Below are positions 44,508 through 53,743 of a stretch of DNA of 64,000 nucleotides, piece after piece (the stretch's first letter is position 1; every line of letters starts with the position of its first letter). Source of the stretch: Lentibacillus siamensis (lineage in GTDB: Bacteria > Bacillota > Bacilli > Bacillales > Amphibacillaceae); assembly GCF_039522605.1 (NCBI RefSeq), contig NZ_BAAADS010000016.1:124001-188000 (forward strand), written 5' to 3'. The notes beneath the pieces are model-generated. The model was not told the origin of the DNA, searched no databases, and worked only from the letters and a program-made list of their open reading frames with translations. A program made the position numbers and the translations under genes.

Positions 44508-44951
44508 TTATGTTATATCCGGCTCAACTTCCACACTCACATTTCCTTTCAAGGCACGTGAAATCATGCAGCTTTCTTCCGCCTTCTCAACCAGCTTTTC
44601 CAGCATACGATAATGTTTCTTCTCTGCATCGTCCTGTAATGAAACGTGCGGCGTATGAATAATACGTTTATATGTGATAACACCATCCGTTACATCGACA
44701 ATTCCCGCTGAGTCCAGCGCCATCTTTTTCAATGGAAGTTTCGCCCGTTCGATCATAGCAGCGAGCGTAATTAAATAACATGTCGCAGCTGCACCCAGAA
44801 GCATCTCATCCGGATTTGTACCAACACCGGGCCCGTCCATCTCAGGCGGAATCGATATTTTCGTCTGTAAATTTCCTGCTTCAATGTAACCTGTATTGTT
44901 TCGTCCACCAGGCCAATCTGCTTTCAAGTCAAATTGATGCTCTGCCACCAT
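44508..44951 (-). CDS. OsmC/Ohr family protein
   Basis: About 147 residues of the OsmC fold, with the two redox cysteines in AATCYLITLAA and EESCMISRAL. Family members reduce organic hydroperoxides with thiols. It is of the OsmC/YhfA-like branch rather than clearly Ohr. Start is uncertain: GAGGTG is followed by ATG ATG GTG in frame; I give the second ATG. Confidence 0.85.
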   Translation of the reverse strand: MVAEHQFDLKADWPGGRNNTGYIEAGNLQTKISIPPEMDGPGVGTNPDEMLLGAAATCYLITLAAMIERAKLPLKKMALDSAGIVDVTDGVITYKRIIHTPHVSLQDDAEKKHYRMLEKLVEKAEESCMISRALKGNVSVEVEPDIT

Positions 44952-45069
44952 CATCACCTCGAGTAAAAAATTTATCTTTTAAATCACTATAACATCAAAC
45001 AACGTTGGTTTGCTGTAAGGAAGTTTTTAATCAGCATCCACTGAGTTAAAAATCGACCATCCCATCACA

Positions 45070-45103
45070 CCAAAATAACCTCCACAATCCGGTGGAGGTT
45101 ATC
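45070..45103 (-). terminator. Terminator of the DUF488 gene
   Basis: Minus strand GATAACCTCCAC/GTGGAGGTTATTTTGG directly past the stop. Confidence 0.8.
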
Positions 45104-45104
45104 G

Positions 45105-45464
45105 TTATTGGTGATCCAATATTTCTTTCAGGACAACTGCCTGGTTATGTTTCTCGTCTTTTGCGGAATACAGCAGTGTTACGTTTTTATTATTTTCTTT
45201 TGTGACGTCTTTCAATTTGCTGAGCTCGTCCTGCTGTTCGCCGCTGCTGAGCTCGTCCTTGTATTTTCCCTTAAAGTCAGTAAACTTTTCCGGGTCATGT
45301 CCGAACCATTTCCGCAAATCAGACGATGGACCAATTTCCTTCATCCAGTGATCGATATTCGCTTTTTCTTTGGACATGCCTCTTGGCCAGACACGGTCCA
45401 CCAAAACGCGAATACCGTCATCCTGGCTTGCATCCTCATAAATTCGTTTGATTTGTACCGGCAT
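45105..45464 (-). CDS. DUF488 family protein (YeaO-like)
   Basis: 119 residues with the DUF488 signatures VLVDRVWPRGMSKEKA, WMKEIGPSSDLRKWFGHDPEKF and TLLYSAKDEKHNQAVVL. Function unknown; it lacks an obvious catalytic motif. 44 bases downstream of pgcA on the same strand. Confidence 0.85.
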   Translation of the reverse strand: MPVQIKRIYEDASQDDGIRVLVDRVWPRGMSKEKANIDHWMKEIGPSSDLRKWFGHDPEKFTDFKGKYKDELSSGEQQDELSKLKDVTKENNKNVTLLYSAKDEKHNQAVVLKEILDHQ

Positions 45465-45508
45465 TTATATCACCTCACTATAGTGATTGTTCCACTGCCA
45501 TCCACAAC

Positions 45509-47236
45509 TCAAACCTGATTCATCACGTTTTCCATTTCTGTTTTCAGGCTTTCCAACGTTTCCACACTTTCCTGATTGCTTGAACTGCAGACTCCGAAAT
45601 AACACTTGATTTTCGGTTCGGTTCCGGATGGGCGGAGACATACCCAGCAATCGTTATCAAGCTTATATTTTACAACATTTTCGTTCGGCAGTTTGATTTT
45701 TTCAACTGACCCATTTTCCGGAAAAGTTCGTTCCCCTGACAAGTAATCTTCCACTTCGAGTACCTTCAGCCCTGCTATTTCCGCCAGTGGCTCTTTCCGG
45801 ATGCTTTCCATAATGGCGGCAATCTTTTCAGAACCCTCTTTTCCTTTTAATGTTAAAGAGGACATCCCTTCCAAATAAAATCCGTGTTTTTCAAAAAGGT
45901 CATGCAGTGCATCATGCAGTGTTTTGCCCTGTTTGTTCCAGTAATACGCCATTTCGCAGGCAAGAATGGCGGCCTGGACGGCATCTTTATCACGGGCGAA
46001 GCTGCTGATTAAATAGCCGTAGCTTTCCTCATAGCCGAAAACAAATGTTTCGCCGGTTGCGTCAAATTGGCGGATTTTTTCCCCGATAAATTTAAAGCCG
46101 GTCAGTGTATCAATCGTTTCAACACCATACTTAGCGGCAATTTTTCTGCCCAGTTCTGATGTCACAATCGTTTTGATCAGCCGGCCGTTTGTCAGAATCG
46201 CTTTGTCACTATGGGAAAGGATATAGTCCAACAGCAATGACCCAAGCTGATTCCCGGTCAGCACCCTGTATTTACCAGCGTCATCTTTCGCTGCAACCCC
46301 CAGTCGGTCAGCGTCCGGATCGGTACCAATCAATACGTCAGCATTTGATTTTTTCCCTTCTTCAATAGCCATTGTGAATGCCTGGTGTTCTTCCGGGTTT
46401 GGTGAGTCGACCGTTGAAAATTCAGGATCGGGTGCTGCCTGTTCCTTCACAACGTCAACATTGGTGAAGTTCAGCTGTCTCAATCCTTTCGTCACTAATT
46501 CCAGCGCTGTTCCGTGCAAAGGCGTAAATACGATTGGAAGGTCTTTTTCACGCTTGATCCCGTCATCATCGAGCCTGGAGATCTGAGCAAGTTCTTCCAG
46601 ATATGCATTATCAATCTCCTCGCCTATCCAGTTAAGCAGTTCTTTATTATCCAGCTCACTTCGCTCCAGATATGGGACGGTCAGTTCATTTTCCGTCTGC
46701 TGGATAAATGTGATGATTTCACTGGCTTCGGCCGGTGTAATCTGGCCGCCATCTTCATTATATACTTTAAACCCGTTATACTCAGGCGGATTATGGCTTG
46801 CGGTGATCATAACCCCTGCAGCCGTTCCCAGATTTCTGACAGCAAACGACAGTGCCGGCGTTGGGTGCAATTCATCAAAAACATACGACCGGATTCCATA
46901 TGCTCCGAGAACTTTCGCTGTTTCAAGTGCAAACTCTTGTGACATATACCTCGAATCGTACGATATTGCTACACCACGGTCGTACACGTTCACCGTATTT
47001 TCTTTTAAATATTGTGCAAGGCCATTTACCGCTTTTCGCACTGTATAAATATTCATCCGGTTAATCCCCGGCCCCAGTACACCGCGCAGGCCCCCGGTAC
47101 CGAATGTCAATTCCTTATAAAACGCATCCTCCAGCTTCTTTTTATCACCCGCTAAATGGTCCAGCTCCTTTTTTAATGACGGATCAAGGTTCTGAAAGGA
47201 TGTCCATTTCTCATGCACTTCTTCCCAATTGTCCAA
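45509..47236 (-). CDS. pgcA: Phosphoglucomutase / phosphomannomutase
   Basis: Interconverts glucose 1-phosphate and 6-phosphate, feeding UDP-glucose and glycolipid synthesis. The 575 residues show the phosphoserine loop TASHNPPEYNG, metal-binding GTDPDADRLG, sugar-binding FGYEESYGY and the phosphate-binding RPSGTEPKIK. Length and sequence fit B. subtilis PgcA (YhxB). Divergent from the AI-2E family transporter gene. Confidence 0.93.
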   Translation of the reverse strand: MDNWEEVHEKWTSFQNLDPSLKKELDHLAGDKKKLEDAFYKELTFGTGGLRGVLGPGINRMNIYTVRKAVNGLAQYLKENTVNVYDRGVAISYDSRYMSQEFALETAKVLGAYGIRSYVFDELHPTPALSFAVRNLGTAAGVMITASHNPPEYNGFKVYNEDGGQITPAEASEIITFIQQTENELTVPYLERSELDNKELLNWIGEEIDNAYLEELAQISRLDDDGIKREKDLPIVFTPLHGTALELVTKGLRQLNFTNVDVVKEQAAPDPEFSTVDSPNPEEHQAFTMAIEEGKKSNADVLIGTDPDADRLGVAAKDDAGKYRVLTGNQLGSLLLDYILSHSDKAILTNGRLIKTIVTSELGRKIAAKYGVETIDTLTGFKFIGEKIRQFDATGETFVFGYEESYGYLISSFARDKDAVQAAILACEMAYYWNKQGKTLHDALHDLFEKHGFYLEGMSSLTLKGKEGSEKIAAIMESIRKEPLAEIAGLKVLEVEDYLSGERTFPENGSVEKIKLPNENVVKYKLDNDCWVCLRPSGTEPKIKCYFGVCSSSNQESVETLESLKTEMENVMNQV

Positions 47237-47411
47237 TTATCATTTCCCCCTCTATGTAAATCCCGTTTATATGCCCAAATTCTAGCATACTTTTATCATT
47301 TATACTATGGACAAGCCATTTTTGACGGTCTTATCCAAAAATATGAAAAAGCATCCTTTTTATTCTGCCCCCAAACGGTTAAAATAGAGATTAATAAACA
47401 AAAAGAAAGTT

Positions 47412-48497
47412 GTGATGATGATGCAGCATAAGCGGTGGTTCCAAACGCTGGTCACCTTTATACTGATTTTTTTACTGATACTGCTGATTTCAGCAACCGA
47501 TTTTATCTTTGATCCGCTTTTTAAATATGTTGGGGCTGTTGCGATTCCGCTAATCGGTGCAGGTGTCCTCTATTACTTAACCCGGCCGGTCATGCATCTT
47601 CTGGAAAAATATAAAATAAACCGGATTATCTCCATTATCATTGTGTTTTTGCTGTTGATTCTATTTGGATATTTGGCGGTTACCTATATTGCTCCAATTG
47701 CTCAGAAACAGGTATCCAAACTGATTGAAAACATTCCTGAAATGGTTGACGGTGTTCAGGAATTAATCATCTACTGGCAGGCGAACCAGGAAAATATACC
47801 GGAAGAGGTCAACAAAACCATCAATAACATTACGGCCAACCTGCAAACATACATAGAGTCTGCAATGTCATTCATATTCGGATTTGTTGGGGAACTCATC
47901 AGCTTTGTCTTCGCGATTGTTCTGATTCCGTTTTTCCTGTTCTTCATGCTGAAGGACGGCGACAAATTCGTTCCATTTGTAACACAAATATTTGAAAAAA
48001 AGAAAGCCGATAACTTCCGGGAACTGCTTCATAAAATTGATGAAACATTAACGTCCTACATACAGGGACAGCTGATTGTCAGCCTTTGCATCGGCGTATT
48101 ATTGTACATTGGTTACTCGATTATTGACCTGGATTATGCATTAACACTGGCACTGTTCGCGATGCTCGTTAATGTCATCCCTTTTGTCGGACCATTTCTT
48201 GCGGTTATCCCGGCACTGATTGTTGGGGCTTTTCAGGATCCGATGAATTTAGTATGGATAGGTATTATTATGCTGGTCGCTCAGCAGCTGGAGGGGAACC
48301 TCGTATCGCCAAACGTTATGGGACGCGCGCTGAGGCTGCATCCGCTCACAGTTATCACCATTATTCTGGCGGCAGGAAGTATCGCTGGATTTCTTGGCAT
48401 CCTGTTTGCAGTGCCATTCTATGCAATCGTCAAAACAGTTATTGTCCATGTTTATCAGACATATTATAAGAAAAACGGGGATGATGTTTTGATATAA
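47412..48497 (+). CDS. AI-2E family transporter (YueF-like)
   Basis: 361-residue membrane protein with about seven helices: three N-terminal, a soluble insert (about 90-150), and the family signature of the C-terminal half (FVGPFLAVIPALIVGAFQ, QQLEGNLVSPNVMGRALRLHP). Members export or exchange small molecules, including Na+(Li+)/H+ in some halophiles; the substrate here is unknown. Several ATG codons in a row at the start leave the exact first residue open. Confidence 0.82.
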   Translation: MMMMQHKRWFQTLVTFILIFLLILLISATDFIFDPLFKYVGAVAIPLIGAGVLYYLTRPVMHLLEKYKINRIISIIIVFLLLILFGYLAVTYIAPIAQKQVSKLIENIPEMVDGVQELIIYWQANQENIPEEVNKTINNITANLQTYIESAMSFIFGFVGELISFVFAIVLIPFFLFFMLKDGDKFVPFVTQIFEKKKADNFRELLHKIDETLTSYIQGQLIVSLCIGVLLYIGYSIIDLDYALTLALFAMLVNVIPFVGPFLAVIPALIVGAFQDPMNLVWIGIIMLVAQQLEGNLVSPNVMGRALRLHPLTVITIILAAGSIAGFLGILFAVPFYAIVKTVIVHVYQTYYKKNGDDVLI

Positions 48498-48518
48498 TGT
48501 ATGAGCCTTCTCAGACTG

Positions 48519-48596
48519 ATTAGAAAACTTAGTTGTCACCAAGCCTTTAGGTGACAGCCATAGTTGCACTTATGCAGTAAGAAAGTTTTATACTTA
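48519..48596. repeat. Hairpin element between convergent genes (R4-like, copy c)
   Basis: Outer arms TAGAAAACTTA and TAAGAAAGTTTTATA enclose GTCACC/GGTGAC and a GTTGCACTTATGC segment. Resembles R4 in its arms. Confidence 0.45.
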
Positions 48597-48605
48597 TCTG
48601 CAAAA

Positions 48606-48642
48606 ATAAGGCGCAGCAGCATAAAATTGCTGCTACGCCTTA
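48606..48642. terminator. Bidirectional terminator overlapping the GNAT gene stop
   Basis: AAGGCGCAGCAGC/GCTGCTACGCCTT; the stop codon of the GNAT gene (48633-48635) lies in the right arm. Confidence 0.8.
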
Positions 48643-49484
48643 AATTCATACACAATCGACTTTCCCACTTCTTTATAGCCGATTTTCCGGTAAATGCTGT
48701 TCGAGTCGGGATTATCCAAATCGGTATACAGACTGCAAAAACTGGACCCTTCTGCTAGTAATTTTGATGAGAGACCTGCTACAACGGCGGTTGCATACCC
48801 ATTCCGCTTAAATTCATCCGGTGTAAACACAGCATTGATTGTAGCCCCATTTTCCGTTTTCCTGGACTGATTTGCCATCGATACAGGTACACCATCCACT
48901 TCCCACAAATACATCGAGTACTTGCCGATAAAACTGCTTGCTAATTGTTCAGCATATGCATTTGACAAGGGCTCATTTGCTTCCTCCCCGAATTGTACGA
49001 GCCAACTTTTAACAAGTGCACAGTCGTCTTCTGTCGCGTGCCTCAACTCACCTTGGACAGTAGGTAATGGATTAATTTCATCCATCCGGTAAATTAGCTG
49101 TTTCATGTGAATGGACGATTCAATATTCGTAAGACGCTCCCACTCATTTGTAAACACATCTGCTTTTTCAACCGGTCCAAGTACGCCGGGAACGGCTGCC
49201 CGCTTATTGAAAATAAACGCAGCAACATTTTCGATAACATCATTAGAAACATGGTCAACCGCTGCAAGAATCCAGTTATTCGGAGGAGTCTGCATAAAAG
49301 CAAAGACAGCTTCATCGTCCTGTTCGGCAATTCCCAGAAAATAACCATTTTCATGGGCATCCGGATCTTGTTTGATTCGTTTCAAAATACCAAGCATTAG
49401 GTTATTGGAAGCTTCCTTTTTTAACAACAATGGTTCAACGTGCGTTATGTAATAATCAAGTGACAATTCAAATCTGATTTCCAT
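48633..49484 (-). CDS. GNAT family N-acetyltransferase
   Basis: 283 residues: an N-terminal region of a degenerate GNAT-like fold and a C-terminal GNAT domain (about 145-283) with the acetyl-CoA loop VFTPDEFKRNGYATAVVAGLSSKLL and the SIYRKIGYKEV motif. Two-domain proteins of this kind are common in Bacillus; substrate unknown. Confidence 0.82.
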   Translation of the reverse strand: MEIRFELSLDYYITHVEPLLLKKEASNNLMLGILKRIKQDPDAHENGYFLGIAEQDDEAVFAFMQTPPNNWILAAVDHVSNDVIENVAAFIFNKRAAVPGVLGPVEKADVFTNEWERLTNIESSIHMKQLIYRMDEINPLPTVQGELRHATEDDCALVKSWLVQFGEEANEPLSNAYAEQLASSFIGKYSMYLWEVDGVPVSMANQSRKTENGATINAVFTPDEFKRNGYATAVVAGLSSKLLAEGSSFCSLYTDLDNPDSNSIYRKIGYKEVGKSIVYEFKA

Positions 49485-49610
49485 TCGCAGTCCCCTCCCG
49501 ATTGAAAATTTCTATAATCTTACTACAGATTTCGGAAGTGAGCAACCACTATCAAAATGTTTTTGTAAAAACCGTTTGTTTCAGCTAAACTGGTAGTGGG
49601 AGTGATGGAG

Positions 49611-49793
49611 ATGACAAAAAAAGAGATTGAAGAAGAACTGATGGATCTGAAATCAGATTATATTCGTATACAAGGTGACCTGGAAAAGGCCACATCGTTT
49701 GGTGTCAATACATCAAAAGGAGAACAGCAGCTGATTGAAATGGAAGCCCGAATGAAAGAGCTCAATCGGAAGCTGGATGAAGTGAAAAAATAG
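49611..49793 (+). CDS. SE1561 family small coiled-coil protein
   Basis: 60 residues, highly charged, with heptad-like spacing (KKEIEEELMDLKSDYIRIQGDLE, then MEARMKELNRKLDEVK). It matches the small SE1561 family of Firmicutes as I remember it. GGAG lies 8 bases before ATG 49611, so the frame's earlier start at 49596 is not used. Function unknown. Confidence 0.75.
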   Translation: MTKKEIEEELMDLKSDYIRIQGDLEKATSFGVNTSKGEQQLIEMEARMKELNRKLDEVKK

Positions 49794-49807
49794 AATTCTG
49801 CGTGGAT

Positions 49808-49844
49808 AAAACGAGGCTGCCTCCATCAAAGGCAGCCTCGTTAT
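49808..49844. terminator. Bidirectional terminator
   Basis: ACGAGGCTGCCT/AGGCAGCCTCGT stem between the SE1561 gene and the convergent antiporter. Confidence 0.92.
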
Positions 49845-49847
49845 TTA

Positions 49848-51740
49848 TCACTGATTTTCATTATTCCCGCTGTTTGCGTTGTTTGCGTTGTTTCCGTTCC
49901 CATTATTCCGTTGATTTTCAAGACGTTCCTTGATTTTTTTAATTTCTTTCTTCGGTGGTGTCAGACTGACGATGGTATCACCGGATTCTGGTGAAACCCG
50001 CATTTCTTCTGTATAAAATTTAATTTTACCGGATGGCTTCAGGGCATACAGCATGACTGCTTCCTTGTCTTTTTCTGCCAAATACTTCTTGTATCCGTAT
50101 TGGTCGGTCAATGTAGTCTGACGGAATACATAGTGTTTGGCAATTTTATTGATCAGATCTTCCATGGCGACATCTTCCTTGAACAAAATTCTTCCGCCAA
50201 CTCGATCGACCGAATCATTCACACCGCCATCAATCATGTTGTATGGGCTGACCTTAAATACATTGGTACGTCCATATTCCGGCATAAATGTCGTACATAC
50301 GAGCGCATTATAGGAATGAAAATCGGTCGCCGCCACCAAATATTCATATGGGTTGGTATCCAGATGATATTCCGTCTGCTCTGACATCATTTCGCCGTGA
50401 TAGAACGGAATTCCTGCTTCTCTCGCCAGACGAAGCCGTTCCCATGATGAATCGACAATCAGCACCGGATTTCTTGATTTAGACAAGGTTTTGGCAAGAT
50501 TCATCGTGAATTTATTGCTGCCGACAATAAGTGTCCCCGGCCTTCCTTCAAGTGACAGATGAAGTTTTTTCGCCAGCGGTCCGATCGTAAAGCCGTGCGC
50601 ACAAACAGTGAAAAATACCAGTCCAAATGTCAGTGTCATAATGATGGATGCATCTTCGTACCCTGCATCCGACAGAATGGACGCAAAATATCCGGAAACT
50701 GTCAGTGCCACAATACCACGCGGCGCAATCCAGCCAACCAGCATCTTCTCATTCAGAGACAAAGACGTCCCCCATGTAGATAGAAAAATCGATAATGGCC
50801 GAACGACAATCATCATTAATATAACGTATCCGATTATGTTCGGATCAAAAATTTTCAGCAATACTTCCAATTGTAGTGAAGCTGTCAGCATTACATAAAT
50901 TGCAGATATTAACAATATCGATATATTTTCCTTAAAGTGACGCATGTCAGCAACTGAGTTTATGCCAAGATTTGCAAGGGTCATCCCCATTGCAGTTACG
51001 GCAAGAAGTCCGGTTTCGTGCTCTATTTCATCAGCCAGGGTAAATGCAAAGATGACAACAATGAAGACGGCAGGCGACTTCAGAAATTCCGGAATATGTC
51101 CTGTTTCAAACATCCAGCCTACTCCACGTCCGCATACCCATCCCAATATAACAGCAAAGAATGATGCGGCAAAGAATAAGAACAGTGAGGAACCGTCCGG
51201 ATTGGTTGAGGTAATAAATGCAATAATTTCAAAGGCAAAAACTGCGAGTAATGCACCGATGGGATCAACAATAATACCTTCCCATTTCAGCAATTTTGCA
51301 GGTGTCGCCTTTAATTTTGACTGACGGAGCAAGGGCAGAATAACCGTTGGACCGGTAACGATGAAGAGACCGCCTATTACAAAGGCGACTGTCCAGGAAA
51401 GACCTGCAACATAATGTGCGGTCAGCGACCCTAAGATCCAGGCAATGAAGGCACCAATGGTTGAAATCCTGACCACCGGCCGCCCCAGTCCTTTCAATTC
51501 CTTAAAGCTTAGGTTAAGACTTCCTTCAAAAAGGATGATCGCAACTGCAACGGAAATAATAGGATTATATAAATTGCCGAAGTCTTCTTCAGGATTCATA
51601 ATTCCCAGTATCGGACCAACAATCAGTCCGGAGATGGACATCAACACAATTGCAGGCATACGATAACGCCACGCAATCCACTGTGAACCAATCCCTAAAA
51701 GGCCAATCAGCATTACTTCAAATAAAAGAGATGGAACCAT
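49848..51740 (-). CDS. NhaP-type Na+(K+)/H+ antiporter with TrkA/RCK domain
   Basis: CPA1-family cation/proton exchanger. 630 residues: about 12 membrane helices (1-390), then a Rossmann-like RCK_N/TrkA-N domain (GTLIVGSNKFTMNLAKTLS onward), a TrkA-C-like part and a short Asn/Gly-rich tail (NNGNGNNANNANSG). Cytoplasmic nucleotide binding probably gates transport. AGGGGG supports ATG 51740 over the first start at 51767. A role in salt or pH homeostasis fits a halotolerant host. Confidence 0.87.
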   Translation of the reverse strand: MVPSLLFEVMLIGLLGIGSQWIAWRYRMPAIVLMSISGLIVGPILGIMNPEEDFGNLYNPIISVAVAIILFEGSLNLSFKELKGLGRPVVRISTIGAFIAWILGSLTAHYVAGLSWTVAFVIGGLFIVTGPTVILPLLRQSKLKATPAKLLKWEGIIVDPIGALLAVFAFEIIAFITSTNPDGSSLFLFFAASFFAVILGWVCGRGVGWMFETGHIPEFLKSPAVFIVVIFAFTLADEIEHETGLLAVTAMGMTLANLGINSVADMRHFKENISILLISAIYVMLTASLQLEVLLKIFDPNIIGYVILMMIVVRPLSIFLSTWGTSLSLNEKMLVGWIAPRGIVALTVSGYFASILSDAGYEDASIIMTLTFGLVFFTVCAHGFTIGPLAKKLHLSLEGRPGTLIVGSNKFTMNLAKTLSKSRNPVLIVDSSWERLRLAREAGIPFYHGEMMSEQTEYHLDTNPYEYLVAATDFHSYNALVCTTFMPEYGRTNVFKVSPYNMIDGGVNDSVDRVGGRILFKEDVAMEDLINKIAKHYVFRQTTLTDQYGYKKYLAEKDKEAVMLYALKPSGKIKFYTEEMRVSPESGDTIVSLTPPKKEIKKIKERLENQRNNGNGNNANNANSGNNENQ

Positions 51741-51893
51741 ACAAAACCCCCTGACATATATTTGCATTCGGGTAGATAATATAAGGATATTTTAAAGGTG
51801 AAGTTTCGTAATGTAAATAAATTTATCTCATTAACGGCAAACCTTTAGTGTTATAATTTCACCAAAATGTCGTAAATACTCATGAAAACGCAT

Positions 51894-51923
51894 TGACTTT
51901 TAATTATTCAACTTGTTAAAATG
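51894..51923 (+). promoter_or_regulatory. Sigma-A promoter of brnQ
   Basis: TTGACT (51894-51899), 18-base spacer, TAAAAT (51918-51923). It leaves a leader of about 150 nt that contains element R5 and a small TGCC/GGCA hairpin followed by TTTT near 52042-52056, so leader control is possible. Confidence 0.65.
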
Positions 51924-51988
51924 TATTTTGCTTTGCGACATTTTAGAAATTTTTATCATCAAATTATCAAACTATTTTGTTTTCAAAA

Positions 51989-52032
51989 GATTATTCGACA
52001 AGATTCGGGCGGTACCTGTACTTGTCGAACTT
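51989..52032. repeat. 44-bp inverted-repeat element R5, copy 2
   Basis: TTCGACAAG/CTTGTCGAA arms around ATTCGGGCGGTACCTGTA; matches the copy at 39657. Here it lies in the brnQ leader. Confidence 0.6.
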
Positions 52033-52081
52033 TATTCGTGGTGCCTAGCTGGCATTTTAATACCGGAAAGGAACGAAGCAC

Positions 52082-53380
52082 ATGAACAAAAACACGTTTA
52101 TTATAGGATTTATGTTATTTGCATTATTTTTTGGTGCGGGTAATCTTATTTACCCTCCCACATTGGGGATGGAAGCCGGCACATCCTACTGGGCTGCGAT
52201 TGGCGGTTTTGTCATAACTGGAGTGGGGCTGCCGATTCTCGCAGTGACGGCTATTTCATACGTAAATAATGATGCCCGGGAATTGGCTGATAAAGTCCAC
52301 CCTATGTTTGGACTTATTTTTACTTCCGTCGTTTATTTAGCGATTGGCCCGTTTTTCGGTGTGCCGCGTGCTGCGACGGTAGCATATGAAATGAGTCTGG
52401 AACCTTTCATGAATGGCACTTCTTCATTGATGCTGTTTATATTTACAAGCCTATTTTTCATCCTTGTATTTGTTGTCAGCCTCAACCCGTCCAAAATGGT
52501 TGATCGAATCGGCCAGTATTTGACCCCAATTTTACTGCTATCCATCGTCGGATTAATTGTTGGCGGTTTCTTCTTGCTGGACAACCCATTAACAGCACCA
52601 TCTGAAAAATATGCTGCATCCCCTTTTTTCACCGGTTTTGTTGAAGGGTATTTAACAATGGATGCAATCGCAGCACTGGCATTTGGCATTATTGTGGTAA
52701 ACGCGTTCAAAGACCGCGGCATCCATTCGAAACAGGGACTTGTGAAAGCGACATTAAAGGCAGGTGCTCTTACTGGTATCGGTCTGATTGCAGTATACTC
52801 CTCCATTGGCTGGATTGGCGCAAAAATGGCCGGCACTGGGAACTTCGCGAACGGCGGCGAAATTTTATCCGGAGCAGCTGACACCATGTTTGGCACGTTC
52901 GGCGCGCTCTTGCTCGGAGTGATTGTCTCGCTGGCATGTTTCACAACATGTGTCGGCCTGATCGTGGCATGCGGGCAGTTTTTCGCAAAAATCACACCTT
53001 TATCGTACAAGTGGATTATTACACTGGTAACGGTAGTCAGCTATTTGATCGCCAATCAGGGGCTGAACACAATAATAAAAGTATCTGTTCCGGTGCTTAC
53101 ATTCATCTATCCGATCGCCATTGTTCTGATTCTGCTTACGTTTATGCAGCGGCTGTTCGGCGGTGCACAATCCGTATTTCGCGGTGCAATTTTGCTCACA
53201 GCTGTCGTTTCGCTTTACGACGGACTTACCGCGTTTGGACTGAAAATGCCCGCTGTCACAGATGCCTTGGAATACTTGCCATTTTTCTCAATTGGACTCG
53301 GCTGGATTGTTCCGGCTTTAGTCGGCGGCATTATTGGCTACCTATTCAAAGGCAAGCCGGCACCCGCTTATACCAGTTAA
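52082..53380 (+). CDS. brnQ: Branched-chain amino acid:Na+ symporter
   Basis: 432-residue LIVCS-family carrier with about 12 helices; starts FALFFGAGNLIYPPTLGMEAG, the family's conserved opening, and has VSLNPSKMVDRIGQYLTPILL. Imports Leu, Ile and Val with Na+. GGAAAGGA lies before the ATG. Isoleucine, leucine and valine catabolism would supply the acyl-CoAs handled by the icmF operon, though nothing links the two directly. Confidence 0.92.
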   Translation: MNKNTFIIGFMLFALFFGAGNLIYPPTLGMEAGTSYWAAIGGFVITGVGLPILAVTAISYVNNDARELADKVHPMFGLIFTSVVYLAIGPFFGVPRAATVAYEMSLEPFMNGTSSLMLFIFTSLFFILVFVVSLNPSKMVDRIGQYLTPILLLSIVGLIVGGFFLLDNPLTAPSEKYAASPFFTGFVEGYLTMDAIAALAFGIIVVNAFKDRGIHSKQGLVKATLKAGALTGIGLIAVYSSIGWIGAKMAGTGNFANGGEILSGAADTMFGTFGALLLGVIVSLACFTTCVGLIVACGQFFAKITPLSYKWIITLVTVVSYLIANQGLNTIIKVSVPVLTFIYPIAIVLILLTFMQRLFGGAQSVFRGAILLTAVVSLYDGLTAFGLKMPAVTDALEYLPFFSIGLGWIVPALVGGIIGYLFKGKPAPAYTS

Positions 53381-53409
53381 GAGTTGACGTGATGTCAGCT
53401 CTTTTTTGG
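53379..53409 (+). terminator. Terminator of brnQ
   Basis: AAGAGTTGAC/GTCAGCTCTT followed by TTTT; the stem begins inside the stop codon. Confidence 0.78.
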
Positions 53410-53445
53410 GGGATGGGAAGCGTTTTTTTTGGAGATTTGATTTTC

Positions 53446-53550
53446 TGAAGGATTGATTTTTTCTCTGAAGGTTCATATTTGCCTGCGAAGGTTCGTATTT
53501 TCTTCTGAAGGTTCGATTTTTCCTTTGAAGGATCGATTTTTCTATGATGG
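53446..53550. repeat. Tandem array A5, 20-bp period
   Basis: YGAAGGWTYGATTTTT units begin at 53446, 53466, 53486, 53506 and 53526, exactly 20 bases apart, with a decayed unit at 53545. It lies between the brnQ terminator and recQ. Confidence 0.85.
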
Positions 53551-53743
53551 GCCACATATAAAATCACTTTGTTTTCCTGCCTGAATCAGGTAAAATAATA
53601 AGTGAACATCTACCTTTCGCACCACATTCTTTCCCACCCCTGCTATACTTCAATTCACACCTGATCAAATTTTTCAATCACCACTTCCCAAATAAAACAG
53701 CCATTCCCCACAGTAGGATGGATTGGTAAGGAGAATCGATATC

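Noticed and set aside
44353..44613. 86-codon plus-strand frame between tcyP and the OsmC gene
   Set aside because: It covers a dispersed hairpin and runs antisense into the OsmC gene; no ribosome site or recognisable product.
53342..53567. Two overlapping minus-strand frames rich in Lys/Arg between brnQ and recQ
   Set aside because: They are the 20-bp repeat array and the brnQ 3' end in other frames.
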